A DNA stretch of 64,000 bases, taken from NCBI RefSeq assembly GCF_050947875.1, contig NC_134576.1, positions 58,036,255-58,100,254 on the forward strand, read 5' to 3'. Below the pieces are notes generated by a model, which was given only the letters and a program-made list of their open reading frames with translations, ran no database searches and had not been told where the DNA came from. A program made the translations under genes and the position numbers. Positions within the stretch are counted from its first letter, which is position 1, and every line of letters starts with the position of its first letter. Shown piece after piece: positions 11,019 through 22,365 of the stretch. Source of the stretch: Dermacentor variabilis (taxonomy: Eukaryota > Arthropoda > Arachnida > Ixodida > Ixodidae).

Positions 11019-11260
11019 TAAAAAAATAAATCATGGAGTTCTACCTGCCGAAACTACGATCTGATTATGAGGCACGCCATAGTGGGGGGACTCCGAAACA
11101 ATTTTGACCACCTGGGGTTTTTTAACGTGCACCGAAATCAAAGTACACGGGTGTTTCCGCATTCCGCCCCCTTCAAAATGCGGCCGCCGTGGCCTGGAAT
11201 CGATCCCACGACCTCGTGCTTAGCAGCCCAACACTATAACCACTAAGCAACCACGGTGGG
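11019..11260 (-). mobile_element. Ruka-type tick tRNA-derived SINE, minus orientation
   Basis: The head (CCACCGTGGTTGCTTAGTGG on the minus strand) lies at 11260-11240 and is tRNA-like, with A and B box regions (GAGGTCGTGGGATCGATTCC). The body contains GGCCGCATTTTGAAGG-like sequence and the tail reads into an AATTTA/AT-rich end near 11019. It aligns end to end with the copies at 40313-40555 and 57475-57710. It is more diverged than those, and I did not find a clear target duplication. Confidence 0.8.
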
Positions 11261-13184
11261 TACAGTGCACAGCTGTGAAAATTTTTCCTATACCAGAAAT
11301 AAGTTCTTGGCCAGGGGCTCAAGAACCGGGGGAATCGCGCGCTGTCTGGCGCTGTTCACAGTGCCACCTCAGCAAGACGGGACATTTGCACGCGAGAACG
11401 AGAGCACCAAGTCCGGCCATGGCTGGTAAACCATATGACGATACATTAACAAAATATACAGTAACTAAAACAAAAGGATGCGTACAAACGAGACGTGTCC
11501 TTTTTATTTAACTGACATATTATCTTCGGGTCTTTCCCCCCCTGTACGATATAGAGGTTACACAGTTCTGCTTATCCCAATCAGTAGTATCGTCTTACAT
11601 CATGCATGCGCACTGAGCACATCAATACGTTCTGGATATCGCAGAAGCCATTGTACACGGCGTGAGACTCACGATAGCGAAGTCAAATGCGATCCTTTTA
11701 GAAATAAAGAAAAAAATTGTTTGCCTGTGACAAACTTTGCAAACAAGAAATAAAATACGAGCTTACCAAAATGCTTCGTCCAGGTTGGTGGCGGCACGCA
11801 GTTCGCTGGCGTTCACCGTTGCGCATTACGCTGTGTTGTTAATCACGCCACCCTCGCTTGTAGGCATGAGAAGAGCATCAAAGTATTATTATTTTCTGTC
11901 AAATACTGCTGCTTCGTAAGTACAAATAGAAAATTTTGAGTTGTCAAGCCTACCCCGGCATACCGGCACATAGCAGCTTCCCGCGCTCAAATCTCGCTGT
12001 GGATTCGAATTCGCGCCGCGTGCATTTCGATGAGCTGTTGGGGTGCCACGTAGCAGAGTTTGAATATGGACAAAACGAAACAAAGTTCTAACATATGTCC
12101 GGCTAGTTCTTTTTATATTTATTAATTTAAGACATAAGGCACATGCTGTTTAGAAAATACTCACGGCAAACAATGTTTTAGTTTAGTTTCCTTGGCCCCT
12201 CGGGCCCTCCGATTTATGTCCATTGTCAGCTCGCCTGCGGCCTTTAAACGATATTCCTTACATATTGTGGCTCAATGGTGAGGACATTGAACCTGGTTGA
12301 ATGGGGTTTAAATGGAGGGACAATATTTCGTTTTGTAGAGTATTGCTGTTGGGGATGAAGCAAAAAATAGGCTGCTTCTCGTCGGCAAAAGGAGCCGGAC
12401 GAGCAAGTCAAGAAATGCAAGAAAAGGAACGGCTTGCAGATTACTAGTACAGTCTCGCTTGGTTGACCAGTGAGAAACAGCATAATTAACAACCTAACAA
12501 ATACAATGGACAGCCGCCAAATCGTTGGTCAATTATACATGTTAATGATGAGTCAGACTGGTTATTCTTTCGTTTTTGTCCGTTTGTAAACGTGTTGTGC
12601 AAAGCTTCGTTTATTCGATGTTGTGCGCCATTTTCACCAGAAAAAGAAAGAAAAGCGGCGTGCTTCTGTTGACGCGGCACGCGCAAGTGAAACGGATTTA
12701 CGGGCAAGCCGCGCGTGTCACGTTCACACATATCGCTCAATAAAGCACTCCGGCGATATCGACATACCGGCTTCACCACTGGTGGTAACGGCTAGTGGTA
12801 CCGGCTGTAAAGGGAGCCGAAAGAACCTAGAACCTTAGGGTACTACAAGAATATATTTCATGGTTTCACACCTGCTTACTGCATAAGTGTACAAAGTACA
12901 TGCATCTTTGGAATAGCACAAGTCTGTACTTGCAATGCAATAATAAACGAATTAAAATTAATTGGTAAACTAAGAAACCAAGGTGAACCTTCAATAATTC
13001 ACGAACAGGTAGGTTCACACTCAACTGACTCATGAAACAGTACGCTAGCTGTGCCAAGAATATTAATTAGTTGAGCAATTAAGGGTGGTGACTGTCATGT
13101 GCAATGCCTTGGGGAAATGCATGCAGATGTCGGACAATAGCTATGACCCTGTCTTTGCTCATGCCCTATCAACTGATTAATCAC
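11261..13184. other. Mixed-composition DNA, no firm gene
   Basis: Contains a few good splice-donor-like sites (for example minus-strand GTAAGC at about 11758-11763) next to GC-richer patches at 11760-11860 and 12600-12800. The adjoining frames are short and unmatched, so no exon is called. Confidence 0.3.
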
Positions 13185-13765
13185 TTATTTATTTATTCAT
13201 TTTTATTTTCACATACTGCAGCCCAATTGGGCTATCGCAGGAGTAGGTTTGTACATTGCACATAACAAAATATTCTTCCACACAAATCAACTTAAGCACC
13301 TTAAGAAACCAAAATAAAAGATACAATCAGTATAAAAAACACAGCATGAATCAAGTTAGATTATACAAAAATTTTTCTAAAGGCAGTGACCTAGTTTCAC
13401 CTGGGAGTAAGTTCCATGTTTCAATTGTATGAGGAAAGCTATACTTAAACAGGTTAGTAGGCAGTTCAAATGGTGCAAGGTTAAGTTTGTGGCTATTCCT
13501 AGTAGGTTTAAATTTATCAGGAGGCAGGAGTAGTGTGGGGTGTTATTTGAAATATGCAACAATTTAAGGCATTCATGATCACGCCGCTTGGAACGAGGTA
13601 GTAAACCGAGTTGTTATTTAAGTCATTCTTCCGAAAATTGGAGAGTTGGAATTTCCCCTCACAAGGCACTATTGGCAATAAAATCCCGTACAGTATTTGT
13701 CTATATGCATAGTTGGTATATAATTGTGAATCAATGTTTTCTTCTAGCATAACACTGAAGCATAC
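13185..13765 (-). mobile_element. CR1/L2-type LINE, 3' end only
   Basis: On the minus strand the C-terminal tail of a CR1/L2 ORF2 reads KPTRNSHKLNLAPFEL, FKYSFPHTIETWNLLP and SLPLEKFL, ending near 13368. This is the usual end of these polymerases. A 3' UTR follows and ends in a TAAA-rich tail near 13185-13205. The element is strongly 5'-truncated and has frame breaks further upstream. Confidence 0.7.
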
Positions 13766-14515
13766 AGAGCTGAAACTTTATTGTGCCTACCTGGGCATCA
13801 TTTCACATATTTAACAGGTAAATCATTTTCCTTTGTGTACATGTGCATTGAGCTACCTCCCACATCAAATTATATGTCATCAATCTGCACCGTTGGTATA
13901 GTAGAAATTCACAAGACAAATTTTAGCACAGTGCGCCTTGTTTACACTTTTCTGCATTTCTGTATGCAAGATATAACACTACAATTTCCGCTGAAGATAC
14001 TGTGCTTGTTGTGCAGGCTATGTTTTGATGCTAATGGATGGCACTTGTATAATCATGTAAGACTTTTGTGAATATATTGGCACAGCAGCACCTTCTGTTA
14101 TTTTGTATGTGTATTTCTGACCAGCAACACAACCAAGCAGAGGTTATTGTGCTGTAGGCAAAACAAGTGGCCACTTAGATTTGGCAGCTCTAGATGGGCA
14201 CATCACATCTAGGCGTTCCTCACCCCACTTTAACATTTACATTTCACCAATGGCAAAGGACAATGTTGGATTCCGTAAAATATCCTATTTCAAATGCACT
14301 ATGGATGACAGACTTTTGAAAGAACAATGAAGTGATGCCTGGAAACCTGTGTACCAACTTTCTTCCCATATTAGTTACTTTAATGCCTTACAATGTGTCT
14401 TAAAATTCCTCATATGATGCACCTAAATTTGGTGCTAGAGTGGAGAGGAGTGCAGTAGTTTGACTTTACCTAGGGTGGCAAAATGCCTTACAACACTGCT
14501 ACATCAAAGTAGCAG
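13766..14515. other. No feature recognised
   Basis: Spacer between two CR1/L2 remains. Only short frames without motifs. Confidence 0.35.
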
Positions 14516-16363
14516 TGTTGCAGCGCTCAACGGTGCCCTTAAAGGCATTCAGTTGTGCCCATCACATAACAGGGGTGGGGGGAGTACAAACATAAATGAG
14601 ATTACAAAGAAATAGTTACAACAAATAATAGGACAAAGTACAGAACAAAAGTATGCTAACATTGTTTAGGTATTAAGAAACAGAATGTAAGAAATCATAA
14701 GAATTGCAAAGCGAAAGTTATGCACACAGCAAAATCAAATGTTGAAAATATGAATGCACACATAAACTACGTTATTAATACAGGTATTTATTAGTAACTC
14801 ACAAAAACAACTAAACAAGAATATAATTTTAAAAAGGCAACTAATTAACAGTGCGTAGCACGTCGTAAAATTTTAGTGTCAGATTCTGTGGCAATATCAG
14901 AGGGAAAGCAGTTCCCTTCAGTGATGGTACAGGGTATAAAGGAGCATGCATATTGTAACGTGTGAGATGGTGTACGCTTGAATATAAGGTGGCGATCCCG
15001 GCATGAAAAGACGACAGGTGGTGACTGAAAGAAATCATTGTGAAGAGAAGTATGATTATAAAGTTTGTCAAGGAGGCAAAACGCACTGATTTGTGGTGAA
15101 GGGATAGCGCTTGTAAATCAGTACGTGCTTTTAATGATGACATGGAAGTGTAAGATGAATAGTCGGAAAATATGAAGGTGAGCAGCCCAGTTTTGAACAA
15201 ATGCAATCTCGTCAACGATGTTTACCTGCCAGAGTGCTATATTAGCGATGCGTATTCGAGCTTTGTGTGGATTAGTGTAGTGTAAGCAAGGTTATGTTTG
15301 TTGACAAAAGCAAGCTTTAGGTTCCATTTGATGATGCCAAGAGAGTGATGAGCTGCTGCAAAGATGGAGTAAATGTGGTGGCTTCATGTTAAGTCGTAAT
15401 GTAAATGAAAACCTGTGCTGGTAGTTGAATGTTAAACTGGGATCTTCGAAATAGTCGATGACTTGTGAATTAATAATGTGTTCCATATGTTTGCGAATTT
15501 TACTGGCTAATGATATTTATTGGTTGTTAAGGGGTGAGAAACACTCGCTGGATTTGTAGAATAGGATGACTTTAGCCATTCACCAGTCTTAAGAATGGAC
15601 CCAGGGGATATGTCGCGACACTAGCTGGGACACATTCTTGAGTAGCTTATTAAATTTGCTGTGACCTGTTGTAGATGAAGTTTTTAATCTGTTTCGTAAG
15701 GTAAAAATGCCCGACCCACTAATAACAATTTCAGACATGTCAGATTCCATAGGGAAGTCAGGGCATGCAGTGATGTCTTCGCATTTGGACACTCAACAAA
15801 ACATGTCATTTAGTAACTGCACACACTATAACTCAGGAACTACATCACCACCAGAATTAGGATTATGTCAGGCTGTAAATAGCGCTTTATTACGTGCCAT
15901 AATCACTGTTATTCATAATAAATCATAGCTGAAAACCTGTTGATGTGTGGATTTTAGTAGCATGTGGCATTCTTTGTCACATAATATGTATCTTTGCCAT
16001 GTCTTGGTTTTTTTTATTTGCCATTCTATAGAGCGCTTCATTTTATTTATGAGGTGCTGCAGGCGTTTATTGAATGTTTTGTTGCATCTAATGCTGAGAA
16101 AAAGGACGAACATTTTGATAAGATTTGCAAAGGTGGTTCTAAACATAACTTAGTTATCTTCAATAGCTCGACTGTGTCTGCAAAGGTAGCTAATTAACAA
16201 TTATGCCGAGTAATGTTGGCCCTATTGTAGCACCTGATGTGTTTAGTAGTGTTTTCTTTTTTGTTAAAGAGAAGTTAAGCAGACCTACTATAACTGCATG
16301 ATCAGACAGCCCGTCCAGGTGAGTAATGCCGGAACAGATTAGAGGATCGCTGGTCGAGATGAG

Positions 16364-17660
16364 GAGGAGGAGGAATAAACATTTATTTTTGAAACAGCAT
16401 CCCTGGTTAAGCCCCAGTTCTACTCTAGGTGGTAAGTCTCCTCATTCCAGGAACCCTCTGGCCTTCGCTGCCTCCTTGGCCTGGCGACGAGGTGTCATTG
16501 TTGCTCCAGGCCCTCGGAGATGAGCTCGGCCTCTCATGTTTCAATGAGGTCTTCGCTTTCTTGTCTGGCGTTATATTCTTTCGGTGAAGGCGATGCGTCT
16601 GTATCTAGATACCATGGACACTCGAGGATCAGGTGCGCCAGGGTGTATGGTAAGCCGCGCATTGGGCAGTCGTATCCTTGTATCATTGGGTATAGTATGT
16701 GCATGAGTATTTCCTTGTAGCATTTGGTATAGTCTGTGCATGAGTATTCCATGGGTGTAAGTGTTACTCTGTAGTCTTCTGAGTGTGGTACTTTCTTCTT
16801 CGGTGAGCTTTGGGTGAAGTGCTGGGTGCACCCTGCGTTCAAGCCTGTGATATCGAAGGATCGCTGAGTAGGTGATGGGTACGGTCTGTGTCCCTGCTGA
16901 CGCAGACCGGCATCTTGAGAGTAGGAAGGGTTGGCCCGGCAGGTGTGGCCTCGGGCCACGGCGTGTGCTGATTCGTTCCCCTCCAGCCTGTCATGCCCAG
17001 GAACCCAGGTCACGCAGGTGTAGCGGATCGGAGCTCCGTCGTGCTTCAATATCTTTAGTGCTTCTGTCGACACTAGACCCTTAGCATAGTTCCTGACAGC
17101 TGCTTCAGGATCTGAAAAAACTACAGCTGCGTCCATGCACGTGGTAGTTGCTAGTGCGATCGCCGTCTCTTCTGCAGTCTCAGAGTTTTGTGCACGGATT
17201 GTGGCAGACGCTAGCTCTCTGCCCTTAGAATCTATGACGTTCAGGGCGTAAGCATCTCTTTGCCGGTATTTGGCTGTGTCGGTGTATCTGGCATCCGGAT
17301 CTTGCCTCTGTCTTTGCCGTAGGGCATCCACTCGGGCTTGTCTTCTTTCAATTTGTGGTACGTGAGGTGCATGTTGCATGTAATTGGTGCTATGCACAGG
17401 GATTTGCAGATATTTGGAGGAATTCTTTCTTTTCGGTCCGTGGTGGCCTATAAAGGTTTCACTGTTGCTCAGCCGTTGCAGCACTGATCTCCCGGTGGGC
17501 ATGAGCTTAAGTCATTCTAACTGACTGGCTTTATGAGCTTCGGCTAATTATTGCAAGGTGTTGTGTATGCCCATCTTGAGAAGTCTCGTAGTCAAAGCCG
17601 TAGATGGTAGGCCCAGGGCAGTTTTGATGGCTTTGCATATTTGAATGTTAATTTTTTTCT
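16364..17660 (-). mobile_element. I-clade LINE with RNase H, 5'-truncated, nested in the CR1/L2 LINE
   Basis: The insertion starts near 17660 with the end of the polymerase domain (KTALGLPSTALTTRLL, GIHNTLQ) and ends at a TCC-repeat tail at about 16364-16374, just after an AATAAA. A short shared GATGAG at 16358-16363 and 17667-17672 may be the target duplication. Because it splits the host LINE's endonuclease, it is the younger of the two. Confidence 0.75.
16534..17502 (-). pseudogene. RNase H and C-terminal domain of the nested I-clade LINE
   Basis: A 322-codon open frame. RNase H carries the expected acidic residues: YTDTA near residue 87, E in AEETAIAL, FSDPEAA, then WVPGHDRLEGNESAH with the closing His, Asn and Glu. 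The C-terminal tail has the Cys/His cluster of these elements in reduced form (CPMRGLPYTLAHLILECPW). The part before RNase H is preceded by stops, so only this domain is open. RNase H in these LINEs removes template RNA during reverse transcription. Typing to the I superfamily rests on RNase H presence plus the GLPST..GIHNTL signature. Confidence 0.75.
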
Positions 17661-18200
17661 ACCTCTGATGAGATCTAGAATATTGGCCAGTGTACATAAT
17701 GAACAGGTTGGGAGAGTAATGACTTGAGGTAACATGAAGTGTAGACATGCAGGAATGAAGGAAAATATGCCATTGAGCGTGAGCAGCTGTGACAGATTCT
17801 GTTGTCCAGTTAATAACGGAGAAATTAAAATTGCCATAAATGATCAGAGTAGAATGCCAAAATAGCATATGCACTTCATTTAGAATGTTTTGAAACTCGC
17901 TTGAAAATGCACAATTTACATCCGGAGGGCAGTAGTATGCACTTATGAGAACATTCTGCTTGAGCACTGAAGTGAAATGAAAATGTGCTCTAGGAATGAA
18001 CGAATGCCAGTTGGAACTGCAAGAAATTATTTTTTAAAGCTATGAGCATGCCACCTTCTATGCAGTTGCATCATTCTCAACAAAAAGTGTTGTATGCAGA
18101 TGTGAAAAGAAAAATTTTGTAGGAGATGGTATCGTTTAGCCACGTCTTGATTAGTACAAGAAGAGATGTCACGCATGAATCAATGAGTGATGAAAGTGAT

Positions 18201-21200
18201 ATATATTTTGACGTCACACTTCAACCGCTTGTGCATAAGAATGACAGGTTTGTAGACATGTTATGGGTGTGTGGTTGCATAAGCTGTCAGTTTCCACACT
18301 TGCCTAACATGAAGGTTTGGCTTGTCATTCCAAAGTATGCTGAGACAGACGCACTGCACAGTTTATTTCAGAGTCCCAAACATACGTGTCGTTGTTGACC
18401 AAGAGCTTGTTAAAAACCAAGCAAGCTAAGTGTGAGCTGTCTGATACAGACTATACATTTTAAAAATTTAATAAGAAAATAAGTATATCTGTCATCCTGA
18501 TTTCTGATTTGCTGCTCCTAAGTGATGGAGTGGTGCGAAAGGGACATATTTTATTTGTACATATTGTACTCAACCCACTGCAAAAGTAAAAAAAAAGGAA
18601 AGAAAGGAAGCAAAATGTAATTATGCAAAATTATACAGATGGAGCATCCTTTTTTTCATGCTGAAGTAAACAATCAATATATGCACATGTGAATACGATA
18701 TGTGCATGCATTAGAATAGCTTTCACCAGTCATATTATGTCAGCAAGACAGCAAGGTAGGCGAATTGGTTAGCATTTATCTTAGTTTTGGTAACAGCTAG
18801 CGCAAAGGTACGATGAGTAGAAAACGTTATTAAATACACGAGCAGGGCTGTTAATGGTTTGTGAACACTTTTCTGTAACGCTATGTGTTATATTCGCGTC
18901 CACAGCGACCAGGCCGGCATGGATAAGCGTAGGTTATGATTGAGCTCTTCCTTGTCATTTCACGCGCTGATAACCACGACTTATTACAATACGGCAGTTT
19001 CTTAACGTTTGCTAATCCGCCTTGGGCAAAGCTCCCGTCGTTGTGTGCCACCTCACGTCCGGCGTACACGATGCCGGCCGGGCAATGATAGATTGACTTT
19101 CGGATGGTACGTACGCTTGCTGCGTGAGGGCACCCCGCCGGTGAAGGGCATGGGAAAATAGCCCATTCTTACGACGCGGGGTTTGATATGTGACCTGTGA
19201 TTAGCCCGACGGCTCTTAGATTAACTGCGTAGCTGCTGCGCGGCCCAATGCTCCGGGCTGCCCGATTGTAGACGGTGGACATTATAACATATTTTAATTT
19301 CGCTTGCGTTTCGCTCGCGCAAGAACTTTCCACGACTCGCTGACTCTGTCGCCAATGAATGTTCCCCGGCCAGACGCTACTAGGTCCAAGCCCGGCCCGG
19401 GCCCGAGTGGCCGCCCCGAGCATCCTTGGACCCAGTTTGGCATATGCGGCCGACGACGCTTTCTGTCTGGCCAGCGCTAGTAGTAAAAACATGTTTTGTC
19501 AACAATTAAGTTAGCGTGTTGACGGTACGTGAAACGTCGGTCGCTTCCGTATCGCAGCTCTGTTGGCATTAGCATTTTTTTCTTATTGTGTTACACAATA
19601 GGTGCGATTGCGATCACTTTATTCCGACGGTTATGCTATGTTACGATAGAGCAGGCAGGCCGGATCGAGGTGCCGTACTCGCTAGGGCCTTTCCTTGCCG
19701 TGCTGCGCGTACGCTATCACCGATAGGTCGTTTATATGGGCGGTAGGTAATAATAATAACGATAACCCCGAGAAAGGAATCCATTGACATACTGGCCCTG
19801 AAGGTAGGTTCATGTTTGCCGAATCGCACCGTATGTATGTATGTATGACTCGGTCGAATTGGCACGTACAGTTGAGAGGCTCTCATGAGATATGCTCGCC
19901 GACGACATGCCGATGAAGTGCTGTTTAGTATTTTTCTCGCACACAACTATGTAAACGAACGTCCTATTAGCGTGTAGACGAATGATGAGGTCGGCATATA
20001 GGTACAGTACCGTACATATTCGCCTGAAGAGGAACATTACAAATGTGCACATGGTATTCACATTTTATTAATTTAATGATGATATATGTGGGCTGTGTGG
20101 ACCTTTAGGGTGTAGTGTAATATGCAATGTAGGAATGAAGTATTAAGAACACAACAACAAAATTCCTTGTCATATGACCAACTGAGTAAAATCTGCTTTT
20201 CACATGAACAAACATACCCCACAGGAATGTCACTTGTAGCTTTTTCAACTGAGCTACCACATTTTTAGTCACATATGCAGCTAGGGTATGCAATCCAATT
20301 TTAGAACATGGCTTAATTAGCAAAAAGCTTCCATATTCGTGATTATAGTTAATGCATTAGAGGTGCAGCCTTAGTTACTGTACACATTGCATAATCTGCA
20401 CACTGCAGAGCATTAATTTGCATAATCTGTTTTGTACTTTCTTCTACATGTGGCTGCAAGCCTTTGTTTTCAAGAGTGCACCTAAGAAGAAACGTGTTTG
20501 TGTTTGGTTTGGATGATGCACTTCGGTGTCCAAGAGAAGAAACACGCAAATTATGACATTTTTTTATTAAGATAGCTGCATTGGACCAGCAGGACCTACC
20601 TTTCATACCATGATTAGGGCAAGACAGATGGCACCTGACAAAATCCAGAAAATGTATCATCCACTCTTAGTAATTGGTGAGCAAGCTTCAATACCATGAG
20701 GGGCCAGTCAGCCTTGGCTTTGGTATGACAGGAACAGTCTTCAAAATACCAAAACATATGTGCATAAGGGGCAGGAGTTGCCTCTGTCTGAAACCCACTG
20801 ATGACTCCATTATAAACGTAAGCTGCAGTGCTTGTGCCATGCCCTGCTGCTTTATTTCAGAGAGACTAAGAGATGAACGAAAGGAATAGATAGAAACATT
20901 GAGAGGAGCCTTATTTATGTTCTTTTGCAATATCATGCTGCACTTACCACAAATTATAAACACTGCAATAGTTGTATCTAGCTTGCTCATTTTAATAATG
21001 GTTCCATTCACAGTCTCAACTCAACAGCATAACACAACATAATTAGTTATTGCGCTAAAGTCTGAGAGTGTGTTGGTTACATATACTACATTTGGTTACA
21101 TTTACGTATGCTGGATGAGTGAGGGGCATATGAACACACTTAGTGCTGTTTTCCAACTGAGATTATTCAATCCATTGAGCAACCTGACTTTAAACTTTCG

Positions 21201-21689
21201 CAGGAGACTGTTCAAGTCGATGCACATACATTTGCCCACATCTGCTGTTTGTTCTATATTGATTTCTCTTTTACGAGTAATCACTGTGGATTGTAAGAGA
21301 TATTAAAATTAAACATTGAAGACCATAATTATGAAAATAATATGACCTTTGAAAACAAAAGCATAGACAGGCCATCAAAATGACAGCAAAAATAAAGAAT
21401 AAATTAATTGTTTGTTTAAAAAGAAGCCTAATAAGCCTATTAAATCACCTATGACATGCCTCTTAATTGGCTCTTGAAAGTTGAGCTCCAACACTGGCAC
21501 GCTGTGTATATCACTGACAGTAAGCACCAGACTAGCAATACCAGAGTAACAGGGGAATCACCCATTGCAATCACCTCTGAAAATTTAGTCAATGGAGTTA
21601 GAGAGCTCTTCTAGATGACCTTTCTAGCAGCGGAGCAACATTGTACCATTTTGGAACAATACATTTGTGTTTCTCTGACATGACCCAAA
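18201..21689. other. Intergenic DNA with a GC/CpG-rich block
   Basis: 18890-19500 is distinctly richer in GC and CpG than its surroundings (for example GCCCGGCCCGGGCCCGAG near 19393). It could be a promoter area or an old repeat. A frame of 107 codons on the minus strand there has no family features. A GTAT microsatellite lies at about 19831-19846. The remainder is AT-rich without calls. Confidence 0.35.
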
Positions 21690-22365
21690 TGCCTCAAATG
21701 GATCCCAGTACATATGGGAGAAGTAACCATTAATGACCCTCCCAACCTCAATGAGAAGGCCGACCGAGCCACGCGAGAACTACCCACCGCGCCTCGGACA
21801 GTGACGGCTCAACACCCCGCAACCCCCGGGGAAAGGGGAAGGACTGCGGGGAGGCGACGACAACGAAGTAGCGATACGAGACAACAGGGACAGACTGGTC
21901 ACGTACCACGACATACTGACACACTATACGAAACAAGGAGAAACATACCCACAACCTCGCAAGCAACTCGACAGGTTTCAAGAAACAGATTGGAGGAGGT
22001 TGCAAACCAGAACATTCCGAAACCCAGTACATTTAGACAGCGTAAATTCAACACAGTACCCAGACGCGAGCCGCAAGCTCTGCAAGCACGAACACGCAGA
22101 CAATGCACAGTTCTCATGGAAGTGCACGCAGATCTGATCGATATATGTAGATGACAATATAGAACAGGACCTTCTCGAGGAGCGATAGCTAAGCGCTCTG
22201 ACTAGCTCGGAACTACACGATCAACTATGGGGCTATCCAGTGGGCCCGGGCAGCGGTGGTAAGGCTATGCCTCACCGCACATAATGCCCGGGTGGCCTGA
22301 GCGAGGGCTGAAAACCTTGCAGATCCTTTTCTCATTAAAGTTATTTCCGTACGTCCCTCCCTGGT
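21690..22365 (+). mobile_element. I-clade LINE, C-terminal end of ORF2
   Basis: Plus-strand reading gives DRLVTYHDILTHYTKQGETYP, KQLDRFQETDWRRLQTRTF and SVNSTQYPDASRKLC, the region after RNase H in I-type tick LINEs. A short stretch with TSSELHDQLWG follows. The element ends with a 3' UTR and ATTAAAG near 22334. Only this 3' part remains and the frame shifts at least twice. Confidence 0.6.

Larger units (their letters stand above)
14516..18200 (-). mobile_element. CR1/L2-type LINE, ORF2 region, split by a nested LINE
   Basis: A decayed non-LTR retrotransposon on the minus strand. Endonuclease sequence at 18200-17670 and 16355-16200 is interrupted by the I-clade LINE at 16364-17660. Reverse transcriptase and the C-terminal tail follow at 16150-14841. 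The 3' UTR ends near 14516-14580 in a GC-rich block with a GGGGTGGGGGG run. The endonuclease phrase resumes on the other side of the insertion (LANILDLI, then GLSDHAVIVGLL), which proves nesting. Confidence 0.75.
14841..18200 (-). pseudogene. endonuclease-reverse transcriptase of the CR1/L2 LINE, broken
   Basis: The pieces in order on the minus strand are these. Endonuclease has IKTWLND and GGMLIALKNN. It continues VLISAYYCPPD, STLIIYGNFNFSVINWTT and ILDLI, then, after the nested LINE, HLDGLSDHAVI-like sequence. A linker has RCNKTFNKRLQHLINKMKR and WQRYILCDKE. Reverse transcriptase N-terminus has LKTSSTTGHSKFN and LLKNVSQLV; the middle has MEHIINSQVIDYFE. The C-terminal tail at 15215-14841 has ARTDLQALSLHHKSVRFASL. 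Frames change often and stops are frequent, so this is an old copy. Confidence 0.7.

Noticed and set aside
11737..11919. Divergent exon pair with donor-like GTAAG sites on both strands
   Set aside because: Frames are very short, have no recognised motif and no partner exon in phase.
19169..19492. A 107-codon minus-strand frame in the CpG-rich block
   Set aside because: GC-rich sequence keeps frames open by chance; no motif, donor or acceptor supports it.
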